Shown in pieces: positions 11,718-23,625 of a stretch of 64,000 bases of DNA. Position numbers and translations under genes: made by a program. The DNA is from Mesorhabditis belari (Eukaryota > Nematoda > Chromadorea > Rhabditida > Rhabditidae), in assembly GCA_958450365.1 (NCBI GenBank), contig CAUEEP010000728.1, positions 620,001 to 684,000 of the forward strand. The letters are read 5' to 3'. Numbering within the stretch: the stretch's first letter is position 1; the number at the start of each line of letters is the position of its first letter. Under the pieces are notes generated by a model, which was not told where the DNA came from, made no database searches, and worked only from the letters and a program-made list of their open reading frames with translations.

Positions 11718-13549
11718 TTGCGAGTCATTCTATCGCAAGTTTCTTTATGAAAATTTTTCAAAATCTTTAAGAGAAATGAAGTGATTTGTGTCACCTTTTG
11801 TTTCCTCATTTGGACATTTCTTGAACAAAAGAAAGGCATTGGGTGCGATGCCCTTGAGGGAAAAAAATATGGAAATTTGAGATGGATTGACAAATAAATT
11901 GCAGAGAAAAGTTGGCCGATCAAATAAGAAATGAGAAAAAGATTGGCCATCGGCAAGATTTCTGGCTCATTTCGTGTCACAAATCCGTCCCCATTTGATT
12001 GAGTATCCTCATGCTCATCGAGAGGACATTTAAATCAGTTTCGTGTCCTTTTTGCTCTCATCAATTGTGAACGCACTCTTTCTGGTGCACTGAAGAAGCG
12101 ATTTGAATGAGAATTCAGTGCCCTAGAACGGGTTTGTTTCAGTGTTTCAAGCAAAAAGTAGAGTACAGCGAGTGCAGTGCGTGTATTTTGTGCAAACGCA
12201 TCGCTTCTGGAGCGCTTGATTTGCCTTAAATCACAAGAAAATCATAAATTAAGTGCAGATTGAGGGTTAGAATTAGATTATATAAAAGTTTTTCTATCAG
12301 AAATCATTAGCTGTAGATATCTTGTAGGGGAAGATTCCATTCCGTCAACGTTACGCAATCGTAACCGGGTCAAAAGTTTCTCGTGTTTGTGTTTAGGATT
12401 TGGGTTTAGTAAAAGATTTTTTTATGTTCTTTGGCTAGAGAACTACTAATTAGTAGACTAGTAGACTATCAAGAAATTAACGAAAAACGAGAAAACCGGG
12501 GAAAGAAAGGAGAATCGGAGAGGGAAAATGAAATTTTCCTTTTAGCTAAATCTCTTTAAATTTTCCCTAAATTTCCCTTTAAATTTCGATAAACCTTTAA
12601 CGAGATTTTCTGCTTTTCTGATTTTCTGCTTAATAAATCGACAAATACCAATATGCTTAATAAATCGGCCAATACCAATACCTTTAACGAGATTTTCTGC
12701 TTAATAAATCGACCGGTCGTTTCAAAATTTCATTTTCCCTCTCCGTATTGGTTTTTGGTTTTTGATAATAAGTAAAAGCAAAGGTAAAAGCAATATAACC
12801 AAGTACAAGTGCTTCGTTTAAAAAAAAAAAACTATCGAATTTTTTGTTGCTAAACTGCTGCCTCATCCAGCTACAGTTCGCCTCATCCAGCTGCTCACAC
12901 TGCTTGAGATACTCCTTCTCCCAACTGGCTCCATCACTAAAAAACGATAGCATAATATACAATAAAGTATATTATTTAAATACCTTCATTCGTCTTTCAT
13001 TCTCCCTCACTGTATACTATAAATTTCAAAAACAAAAACAAAAGCTAACTTAAAGATCACTTTTCAAATCAAATCAAATCTTAAACCCAATGTTTATTCA
13101 AAACAAGACAATTAACTCAAAAAAAAACCCCAAAAACTCTCACTTTAGTGTGATTTCGAAAAAAAAACCCGAGAAATCTCACAAATCGATGAGATGTGAG
13201 CCCTGAAGGTAAAGAAATTAATAGAAAACATCCGGTGAAAGGATCGGCCGATTTGTCTTTTCTTTTCAAGCGAAACACTTTCTGTGCAATTATAACGAAA
13301 CATTCCCACTGTTAGAACAAGTGTTTTTTTTCTCTGCTGAGTTTGGGGATTTGGGGGAGGAGATTTGGAATGGAAACGAGGCAACAAAACAACAAAACTC
13401 GATCATTTCTCGTCATTTAGAAAAGGGCTCACTTTTTCGTAAGTCTTTTATAAATTTTTGAAATTTTCTTTTAGTTATTTTTTTATTATCTTGCATTGAA
13501 TCTAAATTTAAATGAAATGAAATGAGAGATTCATTTTGAAACAGTCTCT
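11718..13549. other. Non-coding stretch with a possible cryptic exon
   Basis: Mostly featureless. 12832-12935 (- strand) has an exon-like composition behind a TTTTTTAG acceptor (DGASWEKEYLKQCEQLDEAN in one frame), but no donor or partner exon could be fitted. It also contains a short internal duplication of CTGGATGAGGC. Repeats of CTTTAACGAGATTTTCTGCT occur at 12595-12715. Confidence 0.35.
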
Positions 13550-14062
13550 ACAGAAAGCTTGTAGAAAACTATTGAGACTTAAAGAGGTTTCAAAACAAAT
13601 TCCATTTCATTTTAAACTGTTCAATTGATTCTTTTAAAGTTTTACTAGTAAAAGGAAGCTCTAAAGAACGCTGAGAAATGAAATGAAATGAGAGATTCAT
13701 TTTGAAACAGTCTCAGCTACATATTTAAGCTACATATTCTATTTATTTAAGCTTTTAACAGCATCTGAAATTAGCCAAAAAACTTTTTGACAAAAAACAA
13801 AAACTTTTCAATCTTTAGCTTTTTGGCTAATTTCAGATGCTGTTAAAGCTTAAATAAATAGAATATGTAGCTTAAATATGTAGCTGAGACTGTTTCAAAA
13901 TGAATCTCTCATTTCATTTCATTTCTCAGCGTTCTTTAGAGCTTCCTTTTACTAGTAAAACTTTAAAAGAATCAATTGAACAGTTTAAAATGAAATGGAA
14001 TGTGTTTTGAAACATCTTTAAGTCTCAATAGTTTTCTATAAGCTTTCCAAAAGCTTGTAGAA
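13550..14062. repeat. Long inverted repeat, arms of about 250 bp
   Basis: The left arm (about 13545-13795) and right arm (about 13815-14062) are nearly perfect reverse complements around a short A-rich loop at 13790-13815. The motif GAGAGATTCATTTTGAAACA occurs twice in the left arm, showing an older internal duplication. No ORF; a foldback element or a palindromic duplication. Confidence 0.8.
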
Positions 14063-14776
14063 AACTATTGTACTAAAGATTACGTACTAAAGATTATGTA
14101 CAAAAGATTACGTACAAAAGATTACGTACTAAAGAATTTTATCTACTTTATATCTTTTTCCTTTTACCTACAATATTCAGACTTTCTGCACTACTATAAT
14201 GTAAATTTGTGCCTTAGGATTTTCAAAGTCGTACTTTCTGTACTTTCTGTACTACTACTGTATACTGTAATGTACTTTCCGTACTACTACTGTATACTGT
14301 AATGAGATAAGAGCTTTTCCTTGTAAAGCATTGATACCATATCCAGTTTAGATGCAACTATAGCTATCGTAACTGAAAAATGATTCCCGTCTAGATCAAA
14401 GCACTAGAATTCGATTAAAATCGAACAATTGTGCCCCCCATTGCGTCACTGTGCTGCCTTTCTAAAGAACATTTAGTTAAATAGCTATTTTGATGACTCG
14501 GCACCGCAAATAGATATGATCTTTCTTTCAATGGGCCTTGTCCTTAGCCTTTTCTTATCCCTAACCACCTGGGTCACTTTTGAAGGCTAACTCCCGGGTC
14601 ATTCTGGGATGCCAAATCCAAATTTCTTCTTCTCCAGACTGGGTCACAGCTGTTGTCGATAGTTTTGAGATGAAGATTATGAGCTATTTGGGGACATGCA
14701 CGGTTGAAATAGTGATCGTTTTAAGCGCGGATCTGGATCTAGATTTATTGAGCGCGAAAGTGATTTTGTTTTCTGT

Positions 14777-14940
14777 AGAGTAAGGCGGAAGCTCCTATCC
14801 TAGTGGCAATGCGAGTCTTGTCCCTGTAACTTATTGGTAGAGTGTTCGTCCGATAAGCGAAAGGTTGCGGGTTCAAGCCCCGGTGCCAACCATGTTTTGT
14901 ATTCCCAGCCTGAACCCATAAAAAGACCAACTATAGAACT
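14777..14940 (+). mobile_element. tRNA-derived SINE-like element
   Basis: A leader GAGTAAGGC..AAG.TCCTATC is followed by box A (TAACTTATTGGTAGAGTG) and box B (GGGTTCAAGCCCC) at normal tRNA spacing. The same leader, box A and box B order occurs at 29060-29585, so this is a repeat family rather than a single tRNA gene. The acceptor stem does not pair, arguing against a functional tRNA. Confidence 0.55.
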
Positions 14941-16384
14941 ACAATGTCCAACGATGGAATTAGAGTAGCCTGAGCCAGACGCGTTTTCCAAAATCAACTT
15001 TCAACTACCGTAATCTTGGTCTGCTTTCTTCACTCTATCTACGTTTTGTCTAATTCCACAATGCATAGACAAGACTTTTGGTTTTCGACTTTTTCGACAG
15101 TTGAAAGTTTTAGAAAACACCATACCCTAGTTACTGTAACTGATACAATTCTACTGCAGCTTTCTGGCTTCAGATTCTCTCAAACTTCTCAAGTGAAACA
15201 TCTCCAAAAGAACTACATTTTAAACCCTTTACTTTCCTTTCCATTAATGCCGCTGAACTAAACTTTTCAAATTCAAATTTCCACCACTTTTCTCTCACTT
15301 TCGGGACAATTACACAAAGAGAATTCTTGCCATTTCCTATCATTTTATCAGCAATTAGTTTTTGAAGTGATGTGAAATCTTTTCAATGGGTCAAGGTGGT
15401 GTAGAAAAGAATAGAAAAGAAAAGAAAAGAGTAGAGTAGAAAAGAAGAGAAGATTTAGGAGTTGAGATATGTCAAGTGGTGAAATTTTACGCACTGTAAA
15501 TGGTGGCCTGGGGGGAAAGGGGAAAGGTGGAAAGGGTTTGAAATTTGAATCGACTCGTTTGATCATTTTTACTTTGAAGCCTTTATAGTTATCCCTAGCT
15601 TTTAAACAAAAGATATTGTAAACTGAGAATGAAACTAAACAAAGAATTCGTTGGCTAGTTTAGATTTAAAAAGCCAACGGTGTACTTTGTAGAAAATCAT
15701 AAAAACAACCATTCAAATGCTTTCTTTACAGTGATAAACTTCTTGAATACTCAAATCGATTACACAATGTTTATTTTTACAAAAAAAACCCGGATTCAAA
15801 AGATTCTTAAGGCAAAACTATGACAAAACTATGAGAATTTCTGTTTTCCCCTACTCTGATCTGGTCCTTGGCACCCTCTAGGCCAATACGCAACACCTAT
15901 ATAGAGCCAAAGATGACCTCATTTTTTTTTCAAATCTACCCAGTTCAAATCAACCCTGACTTCAAAAAAAAAGCACTAAATTTGCACAGAGCGTGAAAAA
16001 AGGAGAGCGATTCGTATCTCTTTTTTCTTTTTTTTTTCACCCATCCAAATCCCCAGTTAACCCTCAATTTCTTATCCGATCTCTGTAAATGGACACTCCC
16101 GTTGACAGAAGTAGGCGAACTTGGGTGTGAGGTGAATGAGGTGATCGATGAACGGCACAAATGAACTGCGGAACACCGCCGATTTTTGTGCTCGTGTGTG
16201 CCAGGCTCAGTTTTAAATCTCAAAAAACTTATAGCTGATTCACATAGTAAGCTCTAGAAGTTATGGTAGGACTAAAATTATCGTTTTTGCACTGTAAGAA
16301 CTCTGGGTTCTCTAGTAAATTGGATTTCATTTTTCTAAAATTTTCGGCTTTTAGAAACTGTAGAAAGGCTGGCTACAGTGCACT

Positions 16385-16475
16385 TGTAGGCAGTGGCTAT
16401 AGCACATTGCAGAGGCTATAGCACATTGCAGAGGCTATAGCACATTGCAGTGGCTATAGCACATTGCAGTGTACT
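16385..16475. repeat. 18-bp minisatellite GGCTATAGCACATTGCAG
   Basis: About four to five units of GGCTATAGCACATTGCAG. The last units have AGTG for AGAG. Confidence 0.8.
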
Positions 16476-17044
16476 TATTGTAGCCTAAATTTCCTACAGT
16501 AGGCTTGCCTAGATTCTAGAGTGTCTAGACAATCTATTTAGCTAAGAAACAATTTTAAAATGGTCAACAACAACTAGGATTTATTTGCATTATATTCTCA
16601 AATTATCTCAAATTTCCATTGATTTATCATCCCTTTCCATTATCACAAAGAGGTTCCGATTTACGATGGAGAGGGGGATTTGAAAAAAATTTGAAAATTC
16701 GGAACACATTGCCCCATCTGACAACTGATGAGGGTGGCCAGAGGCAAAATTTTTCTTGTGTGAAAAAGGAGGGGGATTTCTTATGGAGATGGGGGAGGGG
16801 GATGGGTCGACCCCACCCATCCATCCCTCCCCCTCTACCTTCACTCATTTTTTTTCTAAAAAGTTCTCAGTTACGAATGAAATCTCTTTGAAAAGTCTTA
16901 ATCTATAATTTTTACAGAAAGATTTATATTTGCTTTTGCTTCACAAAACTATAGAACTTGCTTTTGAAGTTCTCTAGGTTTCCGGGGGTTTGGCTATGAA
17001 TGAAAGCATTAAAAAGAGAACTCAATCTATTAAATATCGATAAT

Positions 17045-17255
17045 CTATAATAAACTATAATACTAGAATAATCTATAATACTATAATAATCTATAATACT
17101 ATAATAATCTATAATACTATAATAATCTATAATACTATAATAATCTATAATACTATAATAATCTATAATAATATAATAATCTATAATACTATAATAATCT
17201 ATAATAATATAATAATCTATAATAATCTATAATACTATTAGATATTATCTATAAT
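17045..17255. repeat. 18-bp AT-rich minisatellite AATAATCTATAATACTAT
   Basis: Roughly ten tandem units, some with ACTAT replaced by AATAT. Confidence 0.85.
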
Positions 17256-18237
17256 AATCGAGTATTTCCGGTTGGATTTTGATTGCCGAATTCGAGAAAA
17301 TCTTTAGCTTTAGCTCTGGTGGTTGGTTCTGTTTCTGTTTCTGTTTAGCTCTAGTGGCTGTTAAATTCAGCTTAAGAATATCACATTCTAATCTATTCTA
17401 TAACTAATCTAACTAATTTATAAACTAATTTTATATGCTATTCTATAGCTATAGTCATTGTTAACTCGTTTTAGCTTTTAAATTCCAATTTTCCCCCAAC
17501 AAACCCCAGCTTTTTCTGCGAATTTTTCTTTTCAAAACAAGCTTATTTCCTTTAAATTCAACTGTCTTCAGCTTTCAATTTATATCAAAAAAACATAGTA
17601 TAGTTGATTTTCGTTTCCCTTGATTCCCCTTTTCCTCTCTTTTCTTTTTTCCCCCAAAACCTAATGACCTAAAGACCCTGAGGGTTGTGGTCGCCTCATT
17701 TGAATGCTACCGTAATCCTCTTTATGATCGGGGGGAAAGAAAAGGAGAGCCTCTCGACAAACCCTCACAAAGCGTTCCGTTTTTCTTTTTTGAGTCAAAC
17801 TATAAGATGAACCTCAGAAAACCATGAGTTTTTCGGGTACTGATTACCTTGCAAATCGGAGATTTCAGAGGGGAAAGGGGAAAGAGGAAACCTCATTAAT
17901 TTGAGCCCAACTAGAGGTCAAAAAGTTTGAAATTTATTTTGCAGGTGGGTTAAGATTTGGAGATGTCTTCAAATGACTTCAAAAGACTGAAAAAGACTTC
18001 AAAAATTTGTCTATATTGTCTTCTAAAATCCAGTAAACAGTTCAGATCTAAACAGTTAACAAGTAAACAGTTCAGATTAGTATTGCTCATAATTTAAACT
18101 CGATTTTTTTCTAAACTCACTGAAGAGTCAGTAAGTTTTTTCAATTCCTGAATCGGAGATCGGAAAAGCTTTGATCACCGCCGCTTTCTTAAAAGACAAT
18201 ACACGAATTTCTTGAGGTAATAGCAGCAAAGTGTTGG

Positions 18238-20169
18238 GTGTGTTGAGAGCAGTGGCAAGGATCTACCTCTTTACCCTGCCTTTAGTCTACCTTTACTCTA
18301 TTCTTACCCTACCCTTACCCCACCCAATCCCACCCAACCCCACCCCAGCCTGTCCCTTCCCGCCCTCGATTGACCGTCGGCATGCCGCGTAACCCGGTGC
18401 CCCTTGAAAAGAGCCAAGAGGCGACCTCAAACGTCCTCCAGGTGTCCCCCCATTTTTCGGAGGGTAAATCTCAGCTCTCTCTTTACTTTCCCCAATATTT
18501 ATTCCCCGTTCTACCTATTCTCTGTTTATAGTCTTTTGCTCTAGAGTTACGGTGGCTGAGAGATGGGTTGCGCCACAAGATGTGACCCGGAGTGTGTTTT
18601 CGAGAGACAAGTCGGGACAACCTCCGTCTATTCTTCCATTCTTCCAACCTCCCAATCTCGATCTTTCATTTGTCTTCAACTTTTAAAGCTTTTTGATTTC
18701 TGCTTCTCATTAACTATCGATTCATCTATAGATTTTCGTCAATTTTCTTGCTTTGCAAGCTTTGCTTTACAAATATTATCTTCTTAGAATCTTTGAGAGA
18801 TTGTAAATTATCTACGTTAAGGCTTTGTTAAAGTATCTGGCTTCTAATATTCTAAATGACCCGGGTTCAACTGGTGGATGGATAAGACCTAGTGCCCAGG
18901 GCGTCCCGCATTGCGCGACGACCTCCCGCCTCAAAAAGACAAAAAAAAGCAGAGAAAGAGGGACTGTATGGGAATATGAATAAGAAGAATGGATAGATGG
19001 GTAAATGGAAAGGAGAGGATGAGGGGAGAGACTCATTTGGGCCACCTGTCCCCCTCGAGGCGGGACTGTCTCCTCGTGGCTGTCCCCCTTCTAATGTGTT
19101 CCACGGCATGGCACCAACGGTATGCGCAAGCATTTTTCAGATGCTCTATGTACTCTATTTGAACCCTACAGTGGTTAATGGTTACTCTTTTTGATGTCTC
19201 TTTGTATCTATTTGATTCTATTGTGCTTGGAGTACGGTACTGTCTTTTCTATTGTGCTTGGAGTACAATACTGTCTCTTCTATTGTGCTTTGAGTACAGT
19301 ACTGTCTCTTTTATCTTGCTTGGAGTACAGTACTGTCTCTTCTATTGTGCGTGAATATCAATGGATAAATCTATCACTTTAAAGAGATTCAATTGACTCT
19401 AAATTGTTTTTGTAAAACTTTTCATACCATATTCATTCTTGAACTACTGGGCTACTGATTTGAAAATGGCAACTTATCTAATTCAAATTCTGTTATCTTA
19501 CAATTAGATAAAGCTTCAACTCTTAACAGACGTAGCAGGTGTTTTTGATAATCGGCAAGTTGAAAGAGAATTGTCCCGGCAAGCTTTTCCCCTCTGGCAT
19601 GCGGCACACTTCATAGAGAATTTTCTTCAAAATTTCAAGCTTAAAAAAGTCTGTCGGCATTTATCAAAGGGAAATCTGGAGAAGATTTCAGAAGTCTCTC
19701 CATCAGTTTTCAAGAATCATTTCTCATTTTCATTTCTTATTTAGTTCCCTTCTCAGTACTGTATATCCTTTTTACTATTGTACTTTTTAAAGCACTGTAT
19801 CAATGCGTGCTTGTACTTGATATCCTTTTTTGCTACTCGAAGATTTGCTACGGTATTTTTAAGCAACTTTTAGCCTAGTAGAATAAAAGTTTTTGGAATG
19901 ATGTACTTGAAATCAGTTTGATCACTTTTCACATTACAATAGAAGCTTTTAAGTTATTCTAGCAGGTGTTTTTGATAATCGGCTTTTCTTTGCTGTTTAA
20001 GTTCTTTTTTTGTTTGTTTGTTTATTTAAGTTTGTTTAAGTTTAAGTTCTTTGAGTTTAAGTTCTTTTAAGTTTTCATTCCGATAGCATTCCTATAAATT
20101 TTTTAACTTTTTATTGCTTTAGTATAGATTTTATGCCAAATTGTTATACTTTTCTTTTTACTCGATTTC
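18238..20169 (+). promoter_or_regulatory. Probable upstream region / outron of the CDC25 gene
   Basis: A GC-richer island at 18290-18640 (C-rich run TACCCTACCC...CCACCC and a CCCGCCCTCG block) precedes the CDC25 start codon by about 1.6-1.9 kb. It stands out from the AT-rich surroundings. The 5' end of the transcript cannot be seen because the first exon begins at a trans-splice-like acceptor. A 31-bp repeat lies at 19208-19350. The promoter assignment is an inference from position and composition only. Confidence 0.3.
19208..19350. repeat. 31-bp minisatellite
   Basis: Four to five units of TTCTATTGTGCTTGGAGTAC AGTACTGTCTC with small changes. The GAGTACAGTACTGTCTC part is partly self-complementary (AGTACAGTACT). 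Confidence 0.8.
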
Positions 20170-20179
20170 TTTTTTACAG
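20170..20179 (+). promoter_or_regulatory. Trans-splice-like acceptor of the CDC25 gene
   Basis: TTTTTTACAG ends two bases before the ATG at 20182. A strong acceptor with no upstream coding exon is what a spliced-leader site looks like in nematodes. It also fixes the start codon, because there is no room for another ATG. Confidence 0.6.
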
Positions 20180-20181
20180 CA

Positions 20182-21264
20182 ATGTTCACTTCATCCTTCA
20201 CACCATTGATGGAGGAAAACTCAAATGATTCGGGTTTTGGATCGCTCGGCTCGTCGACACAAGAGATGAACCCCGGATCGCCGATTGACTTTTCGGAACT
20301 CTACAATGTGACGGTTGGATTTGGATTTGGATTTGTATTTGGATTTGGATTTGGATTTGAATTCAAATTCAAAATAAAAATAGATTTAGCTACTTTTTAA
20401 GAATTTATAGCAGTGTAATTTTAGCCGGAAAAAAACGAGAGTGCTACAAAGTATATGTCGGATGAGATGTGCCAGATGAAGTTGCAATCAGGGCAAGCGA
20501 TCAGCAAAGTGCGTCGATTGCCTTTTGGAGAAAAAACAAATACGAGGTTTGTTTTAAAAGAGAAAGCTTAAAAAGAAAACTTTATAATGGCTTTGAAGCT
20601 TTGAGGCTTTGATTGCCTTTTGGCTTTGAGGCTTTGAAGCAAAGCTTTCAGCTTTGCTTTGAAGCTTTGAAGGCTTTGCTTTGAAGCTTTGAAAGCTTTG
20701 CTTTGAAGCTTTGAAAGCTTTGAAAGTCTGTGTTTTCTAAAAACCCAGAAGAAAAGAGATCATTTTTGATTTTTCAGTATTGTTGATGAGTCACCGAGAA
20801 GTCGCTTTAACAATGGTCTTTCTTTGAGTCGAAATAAATCGTTTAAGGTAATTGATAGATGAATAATTAAATCAAAAGGATACTTCAGCTTTATAGGATT
20901 TATTATAATCTATTATAGGATTTGAGGATTGGAGTATTGGAGTATTAGAGTATTCAGAAAATTATCTAATTTTTAAGCTGACTACTTTCCTTCTAGTATT
21001 TGATAGTTGAATAATAGATTATGTTTCTTGTTATATTTCGATTTTATCCTAATTTTTTTTTCAGCCATCAACGAGAAAGCGATCACAAATGACGCTTTAT
21101 GAGGCGACGAAACGCCTCAAGGAAGAGGAACACGATAATGAGGTGAGTCTAGATTGGATTAGAAAGAAAAAGATCGCATTAGATTTTATCTAGATATCTT
21201 ATAGTTAGATAATTTATAGGATAAGATTTGAGAAAAACTTTTTCTTCTTCTTCTTCTTCTTCTT

Positions 21265-21295
<31 letters not shown>

Positions 21296-23351
21296 AGTTC
21301 TTCTTCGTTCACATGGTTGCAGAGAGTGCCTGTGGCAATGCTTGACACTCACTCAATGTGACCTCGTTAAATCTTGAGAAGCAAATTTGCATTCACACTT
21401 TTTGTTGGAAAAAAAAGAATTATATGGGGAAAATATAAAAAGATTAAAAACTAAAGAGACTTAGAAAAAGTAAAAGAAAAAGAAAATCTCATTCTTAGAC
21501 TTCGAAAAGATTTTGAATAATCTGGAAATGAAGGATTCTAGAATTTAAAAATGATAAAATTGATTCTTTTCAATGTTTTCTTTGACTTTATAAACTTAAT
21601 TATACAATTGTACAATTGTACAATTTAACAATTAAACAATTAAACAATTTCTTTTAGGAAGCCAGTACCTCGTCGACTTTCAATTTCACTCGTCCACTCC
21701 GTCCATCTTTCCAACGCACACACTCCTGTCCAACTTTCCCTCAATCACCAATTTTTGGAGAAGCAGTAACTTTTTTGTCTTGAAATATCTTTTAATCAAA
21801 TGAGTTTACTAAATTAAAAAAAGAATCTAGTTCTTTTGATTCTATTAAAGTTCTTGCCGTTCTACTCATTGCCAATTCTTGGTAAATCACTAACTTTTTA
21901 TCATGAAATATCTTTTAATCAAATGAGTTTACTAGATTAAAAAAGAATCTAGTTTTTCTTTGATTCTATTAAAGTTCTTGCAGTTCTACTCATTGCCAAT
22001 TCTTGGAGAATCACTAACTTTTGATCTTGAAAACTATCAAATGAGTTTACTAAATTAAAAAAAGAATCTAATTCGTTTGATTCTATTAAAGTTCTTGCAG
22101 TTCTACTCATTGCCAATTCTTGACACAAATGAAGACTCAGCATACAAGAGAATTTCCGGCGAAACGATTGCGAACTTATTGAAGTAACTTTTAAAAACTT
22201 CAGAAATATTACAAGATTTAATGTTTATTGTGTCAATAAGAAAAAAACAAATTATAGAACGATGACCAGAGAAGAGTTCAACGAACAATATGTGCTCATC
22301 GATTGTCGATATCCTTATGAATATCAAGGAGGACATGTTAAGGTAAAGTTTCGAGAGATATTGGTGTTTTTTTTATCAAGAACAAATTTAGAATGCGATT
22401 TCCCTTTTCGATAGTGTTCACGATATTGAGAAATGGGATTATACGGAGACACTTGAAACGATTTTCTATCCAGAATGCTCGACTCAACGCCAACTGATGC
22501 ACACACGGAAACCCATTTTCTACTGTGAATACAGTCAGAAACGAGGACCATCCATGTAAGTCAACAAATTTCCCCATCGAACCATGTTCTTTATGGCCGA
22601 CTGGCTGAGATCCCTGTATCTTAGTCGAGAGGTCAAGGGTTCAATCCCGCCATCTAGACTGTCTTTCGTTTTTTGATGGATTTTTTCCTAAATTTAGAAC
22701 TAAGGACTTGTACTTAGTTCCTTAGTACTGTGTACTACATTATTCGTGTGAATAAATGTTTAATATTTTAATTGACTTCACTTTCATTGACGATTTTCAG
22801 GGCTCGTCTTTTGCGTGAAATCGATCGATCTCGAAACTCCGAGAATTACCCTCATGTAGACATCAAGGAAATCTACGTGATTGACAAGGGATACAAGAAT
22901 TTTTTCGAGACTTTCGCCGCCAACTCAACGAACTCCTTTGAAAGTCTACAGGTAGAAAAATCATAAAAAGAAATGAATGTATGAAAATGCACAGAAAATG
23001 AATGGGCGTTTTTGAGCTGAAACAAAGAAATAAATGAAGAAATGAAGAACTACACAAGCAATCCACTTAGAAACAAATTTCTAGGTGGTCGAGCCATTCG
23101 GATACGTGCCAATGAACTTTCCCGAGCATCTCGAGAAGCTAAAGAAGTATTCATTTCATCGACGAACTTGCGGGACATCGGTTCGACCGGCGATGCGAAT
23201 CGCTCGAATGGGACGAACATTCTCATGCAGTTTGGCAAGAAAACACGTGAATTTATCGCCAAGTGATGAGCATCCGTTGAAATCGAGAAAGAGTCTCGAT
23301 TTTACCCCAGAGAGAAGCGAGCCTTTGCCCACACATTTAGAGTTCTCCTAA
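20182..23351 (+). CDS. cdc-25: M-phase inducer phosphatase (CDC25 family)
   Basis: Exons: 20182-20307, 20425-20546, 20778-20847, 21065-21142, 21658-21765, 22101-22183, 22258-22342, 22392-22555, 22801-22951 and 23085-23351. All introns are GT-AG and the phases agree, giving 417 aa. CDC25 enzymes remove inhibitory phosphates from Tyr/Thr of cyclin-dependent kinases and drive entry into mitosis. The N-terminal ~165 residues are Ser/Thr-rich and regulatory in character (SGFGSLGSS, DESPRSRF). The rhodanese-type catalytic domain begins at FYSLPILD (about 169). It carries LIDCRYPYEYQGGH (209-222) and the active-site loop YCEYSQKRGPSM, with Cys269 and Arg275 of the CX5R motif. The residue before Cys is Tyr where vertebrate CDC25 has His. 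The C-terminus follows VVEPFGYVPMN. Nematodes have several paralogues and which one this is cannot be told. Oddities are decoy acceptor repeats in intron 5, a tRNA-like sequence in intron 8, and a MITE beginning 44 bp after the stop. Confidence 0.92.
21238..21294. repeat. (CTT)n microsatellite in CDC25 intron 4
   Basis: About nineteen CTT units. Pure trinucleotide run inside the intron between 21142 and 21658. Confidence 0.9.
21766..22100 (+). repeat. Triplicated splice-acceptor segment in CDC25 intron 5
   Basis: Units of about 110-120 bp end with AAGTTCTTGC(A/C)GTTCTACTC ATTGCCAATTCTTG, i.e. the acceptor and first ~21 bp of exon 6. The real exon starts at 22101. Upstream copies lie at 21859 (acceptor spoiled to CCG) and 21983 (acceptor CAG intact). 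Use of the 21983 copy would add FYSLPILGES and then reach a stop in frame. Confidence 0.8.
22592..22658 (+). pseudogene. tRNA-like sequence in CDC25 intron 8
   Basis: The box-A-like GACTGGCTGAGATCCC and box B GGTCAAGGGTTCAATCCCGC are in order. The box B arm is well formed (GGG...CCC), but the acceptor arm is not convincing. Tentatively a tRNA-derived relic in sense orientation within the intron. Confidence 0.4.
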
Positions 23352-23394
23352 AATGTTCAAGTTTTCATGGAACGGTGCTTTTGTTAAATATTTA

Positions 23395-23625
23395 CACTAC
23401 TGGACAATGAAATATGATATTTGAAAAAAGATCGTCACTTTCGCGCGTCTGTAACTCCCTTATCTTTACCGTATTTCTAAATATTAATATTACCATTGTG
23501 TAGCCCTTGAAAAGAGCTTTCAGAAAATGTAGAACACTAATAGTTTAAACGCAAAGACAAGGGAGTAAGAGACGCGCGAGAGTGACGATCTTTTTTCAAA
23601 TATGATATTTCATTGTCCAGTACTG
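23395..23625. mobile_element. Tc1/mariner-type MITE, copy 1
   Basis: A 231-bp palindromic element. Its ends read CACTACTGGACAATGAAATA and, inverted, CAGTACTGGACAATGAAATA, with TA on both outer sides. The arms contain CACTTTCGCGCGTCTGTAAC TCCCTT. Relatives lie at 29098-29330 and 32987-33217. This copy begins 44 bp after the CDC25 stop codon, so it probably lies in the 3' UTR or at the polyA site. Confidence 0.85.

Larger units (their letters stand above)
14941..18237. other. Non-coding stretch
   Basis: No supported exon. It holds the minisatellites at 16385-16475 and 17045-17255 and a GA/CT-rich stretch at 15415-15450. Short open frames on both strands overlap each other and look random. Confidence 0.5.
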
